DNA from: Pogona vitticeps | Taxonomy: Eukaryota; Chordata; Lepidosauria; Squamata; Agamidae | Assembly: GCF_051106095.1 (NCBI RefSeq) | Contig: NC_135785.1 | Coordinates: 92,917,001-92,981,000, forward strand | Reading direction: 5' to 3' | Length of the DNA stretch: 64,000 nucleotides | Part shown: positions 57,456 through 64,000 of the stretch, piece after piece | Layout of the letters: every line of letters starts with the position of its first letter | Numbering within the stretch: the first letter of the stretch is position 1 | Program-made: the position numbers and the translations under genes | The notes under the pieces: model-generated | Databases searched by the model: none | What the model was told of the DNA's origin: nothing | What the model saw: only the letters and a program-made list of their open reading frames with translations

Positions 57456-57892
57456 CAGTGGTGCCTCACTTAACGATGATAATCCATTCCAGGAAAATTG
57501 CCGTTAAGCGAAAACATCGGAAAGCGAAATAAAAAAACCCCCATTGAAACGCATTGAAACCCATTCAATGCATTCCAATGGGGTAAAAACTCACTGTCCA
57601 GCGAAGATCCTCCATACAGCGGCCATTTTCGCTGCCTTTATAGTGAGGAATCCGTCCCTAAATACAGCAGGGAGCCCTTTTAATTACCTGGTGGCCATTT
57701 TGAAACCGCCAATCAGCTGTTAGAAAAACATTGTTTTACGAAGAATCGGTTCCCAAAGCAGGGAACCGATCATCGGAAAGCAAAATTCCCCCATTTAGAC
57801 CATCGTTTTGTGATCGCAATTGTGATCGCAAAATGATCGTCGTAAAGCGGATTCGTCGTAATGTGGGGCAATCATAAAGCAAGGCACCACTG
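57456..57892. mobile_element. pogo/Tigger-like MITE (third family), TA target duplication
   Basis: It starts CAGTGGTGCCTCACTTAACG and ends AAGCAAGGCACCACTG, with TA at 57454-57455 and 57893-57894. Subterminal motifs (GCCGTTAAGCGAAAA, CGTCGTAAAGCGG, CATCGGAAAGCGAAAT) recur near both ends. A TTGAAACGCATTGAAACCCA core precedes CCATTTTCGC and GCGGCCATTTT blocks. 437 bp, non-coding. Confidence 0.88.
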
Positions 57893-57894
57893 TA

Positions 57895-59049
57895 CGCATC
57901 ATCTTTTTCTGTCACCAGCTCATACGCATTAAAAGAGTATGCCCTTAACCTGGATCATTAATGGAGATGTTCTTTCCCTTGCCAAGGAACAATTGGGGAG
58001 TGTTGGGATGGGAGGAAAGAACAGGCATGCTGGTGTTGCAGACTTGCCAGTTCTTGCGGAGTATTTTCATTGCTCTTCAGAAAGAAACCAAGAAAAAAGA
58101 TTGTGAACCAATCTGGTTTTCCTCATCCCAAAAAGAAAAGAATGGGAGAGGATGAGGAAAGAGTGGAAAAATGTGTCTGTCTAGGGAGCTATAAGCTTAT
58201 ACATGTTTTCCTAGGTGTGGATTCCAAGCCCTGGGACATAATTTTGGTAAGCATTAGAGGAAACAGGTAAAGTTTTCATTGGTTTTTTTTCCTCTCTCTC
58301 TCCTACTTTTGCCTTCTCTTCAGGCCTATTGGCAAAGGTAATCTCTCCTCCACAGGTAGCTACCCTTTCCCATGGCAAACAATCTCAGTTACAGGAGGAA
58401 GCTAGAGGAGATCAACCAATCAAGCCCTAATAATGCACGTACAGATTTACTGTTACTGATTAAAATCACCCCCTCACACCCACAGGCTACAGATATAGCA
58501 ACTGAAAATAAATAGAGTTGATTTTGCAGTGTCCCTTTCCAGATGCTGGACTCAAAACCACAAGAAAAAGAGGCACAGAGGAAATCCCTAATTCCTGTCT
58601 GTGCCTCTGTCTGAAATGGTAAAAAAAAAGCAAATCCAAAAAACAAAGCAAATCCAAAAACCAAACCCCCTTACGCTTAGCACAAGAAGAGTAACACCCA
58701 ATTGTCTTGCCTTATTTTTGATCATCATTGATCATCACTGCCAATATTGCAGGGTGGAAGATATATATAGAAAAACAGTTCAGCCAGCTGGCAAATTGGA
58801 GTTTCTGTGTTCAACACTGAGGCTACTTGTGGCTGGGAACCATCTGCAAGCACAGAAGAGCAAATACATTTAAAGGCAGCGAACAGCGATTACAGTCAGC
58901 CTTTATGGTGGCTCCTGTGAGGTGGCGGAGATCTGTGTTTGAGAAGTGAGCAGGCTGGGGATATGGAGCCAGATACGGAGCACTGGCCCACTTGCTCTAA
59001 ATGACCAGCCTTCACTGGTTTCTTTAGAATCCTGTGAGAATTACCCAGT
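57895..59049. other. Unique DNA
   Basis: No gene was recognised. Short A-rich tandem (AAATCCAAAA) units occur near 58628-58665. Confidence 0.4.
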
Positions 59050-60485
59050 GCTAACACTTAATATGCCAGGAAGTTTGGAAAACTCAGTAGTGGCCAGAGG
59101 ATTGGATTTATATGCCGCCCACTCTACCCAGAGACCTTTGGGTAGAGTGGGTGGCATATACGTTAAATAAATAAATAAAGGATCAGTCTACATCCCAATC
59201 CCTAAGAAGGGAAGTGCCAAAGAATGCACCAACTGCTGTACAATTGCGCTCATTTCACACGCTAGCAAGGTTATGCTCAAAATCCTGCCAGGTAGGCTTC
59301 AGCAGTATGTGGACTGAGAACTCCCAGAAGTACAAGCAGGATTTTGAAGGGGCAGAGGAACTAGAGACCAAATTGCTAACAGGTGCTGGATTAGGGAGAA
59401 AGTCAGACAGTTCCAGAAAAACATCTACTTCTGCTTTATTGACTATGAAAAACGTTTGACTGTGTAGACCACAACAAACTATGGCAAGTTCTTAAAGAAA
59501 TGGGAATGCCTTATCCATTTCCTGGAGAAATCTATATGTGGGACAGGAAGCAACAGTTAGAACTGGATATGGAACAACTGATTGGTTCAAAACTGGGAAA
59601 GGAGTACGACAAGGCTGTATCTTGTCTCCCTGCTTATTTAACTTATATGCAGAATACATCATGCGAAAGGCAGGACTGGAGGAATCCCAAACTGGAATTA
59701 AGATTGCCGGAAGAAATATCAACAACCTCAGATATGCAGATGATACCACTCTGATGACAGAAAGTGAGGAGGAATTAAGAGCAGGGGAAAAAGGGTCTGA
59801 AGCTCAACATAAAAAAACCCTAAGATCATGGCCACTGGTCCCATCACCTCCTGGCAAATAGAAGGGGAAGATATGGAGGCATTCACAGATTGTACTTTCT
59901 TGGGCTCCGTAATCACTGCAGATGGTGACAGCAGCCACGAAATTAAAAGACACCTGCTTCTTGGGAGGAAAGTGATGACAAACATAGACAGCATCTTAAA
60001 AAGCAGAGACATCACCTTTCCGACAAAGGTGCACATAGTCAAAGCTATGGTTTTTCCAGGACCGATGTATGAAAGTGAGAGCTGGACCCTAAAGAAGGCT
60101 GACCACCGAAGAATTGATGCTTTTGAATTGTGGTGCTGGAGGAGGCTCTTGAGTCCCCTGGACTGCAAAGAGAACAACAAACCTATCCATTTTGAAGGAA
60201 ATCAACCCTGAGTGCTCACTGGAAGGACAGATCCTGAAGCTGAGACTTCAATACTTCGGCCATCTCATGAGAAGAGAAGACTACCTGGAAAAGACCCTGA
60301 TGTTGGGAAACTGTGAAGGCAAGAGGAGAAGGGGACGACAGAGGATGAGATAGATGACAGTGTCATTGAAGCTACCAACATGAATTTGACCCAACTCCAG
60401 GAGGCAGTGGAGGACAGGAGGGCCTGGCGTGCTCTGGTCCATGGGGTCATGAAGAGTTGGACACGATTTAATGACTAAACAACAA
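59050..60485 (+). mobile_element. BovB LINE, 5'-truncated and decayed
   Basis: The copy starts at AATATGCCAGGAAGTTTGGA (compare 18971 in the full-length copy) and runs to the 3' end ATGACTAAACAACAACAAAA. Recognisable blocks: VRTGYGTTDWFKTGKGVRQG, CILSPCLFNLYAEYIMRKAG and YADDTTLM (59538-59861 frame), then FELWCWRRLL in the 59828-60211 frame. Frames change several times and the fingers region has stops, so it is dead. It is interrupted at 59107-59179 by a LINE-tail hairpin. It is older than the copy at 17151. Confidence 0.9.
59107..59179 (+). repeat. 73-bp LINE-tail hairpin inserted into BovB
   Basis: TATATGCCGCCCACTCTACC (arm 59109-59130) and the inverse arm TGGGTAGAGTGGGTGGCATA (59139-59160) pair over 22 bases with one G-T mismatch around an 8-base loop. 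An AAATAAATAAATAA tail follows. BovB sequence continues directly on both sides (GAGGATTGGA | GGATCAGTCT). It is the 3' terminus of an L2/CR1-type element without any body. Confidence 0.75.
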
Positions 60486-61969
60486 CAAAAAATACACAAG
60501 CGTGTTATTTTCAAGGGTCAATTAGAATTCTTGACTTTTCTTTTGGAGTGGGGGATATTTTTTAACACGGAAGAATGGGGAGGTGGGAAAGGTGCACAAA
60601 TACTGTACAACCATCAATATTTTGTATTTCATGTGAGCTTTTGTCTGGCATCACTATTGCCATCATAATATTCCTGTTAACTTTCCCAGATTGTGAAACC
60701 CTTTCTTTCATCTTGGAAACCATGATGAATACAGTATTTGGTGAAGGGTGGCACTTCTCGGACTTTGACTTTGGAAATGGATGGAGAAATGGACATGATT
60801 GGCCCCAGGTTGGAGCTGAACTACTCATGTCACATTTCTCATTGTTAGGGTGTGCTGAGTCCAGTCCCTTTCACAGCATGCTGGAAGAAGGTAATCATAG
60901 CACAACTGATTGGTGGCTTTCTTTCATTAAGTCCATCCTATTTATAGAAAAGGAACAGGGAGCCACCACACTTGCTGAATTGGGCACTAGACTCTTGATT
61001 GTGTGACTATTATTTCTGCTGCTGGCAGCACTGATCACTGTCACCTTTTGGGCAACAGGTAATTGCCTCATGGGCCACAGACTAGCTGATCTCAGCCAGC
61101 TTTCATTCCCATCTTCTCAGAGAAGGACAGCAGTTTGTGTTGCTAGATTTGGATATTGTTTTGTCTTTCCTGTCTGCCTCTCCAATTGTGTTAAATACAC
61201 CATATGATAATTACATGTAGTCTTGGATTTGTAGATTTTCATCTTGATTCAAGTGAGTGCATGTTTGGTTTAATTTTGGAGGTCCATCCAGTTGCTGGAA
61301 ACCACATAGTATGTATGCACACTTCACAAATTCCTGCTTTCCCCCCTTGTAGGAAATTATGGACTAGGCAATCCACACAAGAAACAGAACAATGTGCACA
61401 CACAAAAATCGCACATCATATATTTTCTGTACAGCGTGCTGCTTCCCACAGTACCCCATGAGGCCAGGCTTATGATGTTTGGCATATAACCTGAGGCAGG
61501 ATGATTGAGAGAGTTGGGAGCTGTATCCTGCTTAAGGAGATTGACAAATGCCATTCTGATGTAGTGCTGAGATCCAGCCTGACACCTCTACTACTACGCA
61601 AATGTTATTTTAGTAATTCCCATGTTGTTCTCATCTGTCCAATTAATAGTTTGTTCATTCACTATATCGCTCTCATGGCCGAAGGCAACAGGTAACAGGC
61701 TACATCAAATGATGTTGGTATATTGGAGCTTGGAAGAGTTACTTTCTAGTTTCTAAAATCCCCTAGCCAATATGACTGCTGTACAAATTCTGAGAGTTAA
61801 AGTGCAAAGAATGATGTGTGTGTATGTGTGCTTGCGTCCATGCATAGTCATATACTGTATTAGCTGGAATCTTATCTGTATTGTCTTGTGCCAAACTGAG
61901 GCTAATTGATGAGGTATCATGCATATCTTGGTTGCATAATAATCTTAGATCAAGTCCAGCCCCTATCAA
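60486..61969. other. Unique DNA
   Basis: A 143-codon plus frame at 60575-61006 is open on both strands and lacks a recognisable motif. No gene is supported. Confidence 0.4.
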
Positions 61970-62040
61970 GGAGGCATAATGGGGAATTGAACTCCCAACC
62001 TCTAGCATTGCAGTCAGGTACCTAAACACAGGCTCCACTA
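61970..62040 (-). repeat. tRNA-derived SINE (family A) head fragment
   Basis: GAGGCATAATGGGGAATTGA, ACTCCCAACCTCTAGCATTG and CAGTCAGGTACCTAAAC are the complement of the family A head and B box. Confidence 0.6.
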
Positions 62041-64000
62041 TGCAACAGAGAAGCACCTTAGCTCCTCGTCAATTAGTTGCACTAAGCTGCAGCAGGTTAC
62101 ACAAATCTTCTGTGAACATTGGTCAGATTCTGGCCATTGTGGTCTAAGAGTACATACAAATGGTGCAGAGCTCCTCCATGATCCACTATATGGGTGACTG
62201 GAAACTGAGATAGGAATGCCATATTGACTGAACTCAAGGATGGTGTCTGTGCCTAAGCTTCGTAATTTATTATGAAAATGAAGTTCTCTGTAGTTTACAA
62301 ATGACAGATCTATAGTAAATTCTTTATATAAAAAAGGAAGCATCCTTTAAGCTAGACTTAGTTTTTAACTAAATCTCTTAAAAATGTGGTGAGCAAGTAA
62401 AATCCATTAGTAACTTTTGGTTGCCTTTTTCTATTTTAAAAAAAGGAACAGGATGTTATCCTTCAGACAGTTAGCTACTGTCTAAATTGTGGGCTGGCTC
62501 TGGAACAGGGGACTTACTTAAAAATGTCCAATGATGGCATCATCCGTCACACCAACATTTCTCTCTTACTGAGAGGGGTGGAAAAGTTTTCCTCCCATCT
62601 TCCACAAAGTTACTCAGCAACTGGGGGTGGGGGAATGGCCCTGAATATAGCATTCCAGATCTGAATGTTCTATATTCCAGAGTAGCCTCTCCTTCAGGGC
62701 TGGTTCACGTAAACTTCATCTAAATTTTTTTCTCTCTCTCCTCCAGCCTGGACCTCAGCCACTGTGATTGGAAGCTCTGACTTCTGTTGACACAGGTTGG
62801 TGGCTGCAGCCAAAATTTGGAGTGGAGAAACAGACACATAGGTATATTCTTCTTAGAGAGCATGTGAGGACTTCTGTGGATACTTTCTGTTAGTATTCAG
62901 AAGCATTATCCACATACATCCCTCATTTTATCCGAAAGGAGAATAGAGTGTTGTGTATATGTTCGCTGCCTGTATTTCATCCCAAAATCCCAAGGGAAAG
63001 AATGGACACATTCTTGCTCTCTTGTGAAATTAATACTAGTTGCTTTTTTACCAGTTTATTACTTGGGAAAATTTATGATTCTCATAGTGGATGTTGGAAA
63101 CAGCATCATTTTTTTTTCATGGTAACTCTTATGCATCTGGTTGGATGCTTGAACTGGAAATGAGGCCAGGGTTTCCTGGAAATGTACTGTGTAGTCAACC
63201 CAGATGCATTCTGGGATACTCAACTCCAGTTCACCAGGAATATGACAATGGATTGCTTTACATGAAGGAATTCCTTGACACTGGCCCTTGCCTCCCAAGA
63301 GCTAGTAGGGAAGCAGGAGAAAATTAAGCACACTACTTGCTTTAAGGTGGTAAAAAGAGACTCAAATTGCAGATTCCGAATTAGCTGGAAGGAACAGGCA
63401 CCCCATTCAGTGGCTGATCAGAGGCCTTAGTGTAGGGGAGGGTGGAAGAAGATTGACAAGGAAGGAAGAACATGGTGCCTCCTCTCCCGTTTCCCATAAC
63501 AACCAGAGAGCAATCTGTGGACTCACATTTTACACTACAGAAGTGTTTTATCAAAATAATCTTTAGCAAAAACTGTACAGTGTTTGAAAGTAGAATATCT
63601 GGTCTGGAAAAACAGTTTTATCGAAACACAGCTGTAGGGCTGTGGTTTAGAACATGCCCTTAAGGCCCAGCAGGGAAGAGTGCAAACACAGCAGCCAACA
63701 TTGTATTTTGCTACAGGGGCGAGGGGGGGGGGTTGAACAGCAGCCAGAAGCATCTATGTTTTCTTCAACGACAGGGCATTTAAGGCATAAGGCTACTGTT
63801 CAGAGGCTAACTCTGGCCCAGCAATAGATTTCTCAGCCATTCTTGGTGGTCTGAAAACAGTGACTTACAGACATCATGTGTGTCACTTTACCTCTAGCTC
63901 TAGGTCTGGCCTACAGTCTCTGTGGAGGCTTTTGGTGTTCATAGGGCACATGAAGAGCCCCTGAGAATTTGCATTTATCTTTCTTTTTTTATAAACAGGT
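62041..64000. other. Unique DNA to the right edge
   Basis: No gene or repeat was recognised with confidence. A G run lies at 63724-63732. The sequence may be intron of the gene proposed at the second CpG island. Confidence 0.4.

Noticed and set aside
60575-61006. A 143-codon plus-strand frame
   Set aside because: It has no family motif, no splice or promoter context, and the opposite strand is also open. Chance is the simpler explanation.

Overview
The window is vertebrate nuclear DNA, almost certainly from a squamate reptile. A Sauria-type SINE with a perfect 16-bp target-site duplication, full-length and truncated BovB LINEs, L2/CR1-type LINEs, a Gmr1-like (Ty3/gypsy clade) LTR element, an IR/DR Tc1 transposon and several pogo/Tigger-like MITEs together make a typical lizard or snake repeat profile. 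Species cannot be fixed from the sequence. Nothing prokaryotic is present: no operons, CRISPR arrays or rRNA, and no convincing tRNA gene.

Host content is thin. At the left edge (1-700) a CpG island carries a minus-strand first coding exon (205-157) that encodes the start of a signal peptide and ends in a good splice donor; the rest of that gene lies off the left edge. A second CpG island (about 51.4-53.0 kb) has GT-AG splice candidates on the plus strand and is probably the promoter and 5' exon(s) of a second, unidentified gene whose remaining exons are not recognisable here. A short antisense protein-like stretch at 14.8-15.05 kb looks like a decayed pseudogene fragment. The rest is intergenic or intronic DNA.

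Layout: 1-7.9 kb CpG promoter, a SINE, a 514-bp MITE and unique DNA; 7.95-8.98 kb minus-strand L2-type LINE; 10-14.2 kb SINE fragments and a Sauria SINE; 16.1-22.4 kb a nested stack in which a plus-strand L2-type LINE is split by a full-length BovB with an open 1018-codon ORF (17151-20364) and again by a solo LTR (21555-21978); 22.9-28.4 kb SINEs and two MITEs; 28458-33732 a Gmr1-like LTR element with two 509-bp LTRs and a 5-bp duplication; 33900-35680 a Tc1 transposon carrying an inserted LINE tail; 36-40.5 kb SINEs, a hAT-type foldback MITE, microsatellites and a 139-bp palindrome; 42.0-43.9 kb a broken LTR relic related to the 28-kb element; 44.3-44.6 kb a foldback retroinsertion, perhaps Penelope-like; 45.1-46.1 kb a 327-bp GAAA/GGAA tract and a MITE nested in another MITE; 50.3-51.4 kb a CR1/L3-type LINE; 54.0-54.5 and 59.05-60.48 kb truncated BovB copies; 57.5-57.9 kb another pogo-like MITE.

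The window reads best as a record of transposition in layers. The L2-type LINE is older than the BovB and the solo LTR that split it; the SINE at 25.5 kb is older than the LINE tail inside it; and one MITE family was active after another. The most distinctive item is the Gmr1-like element: integrase encoded before the reverse transcriptase/RNase H part, a SCAN-like capsid region, and LTRs that look identical by eye, which suggests recent mobility.
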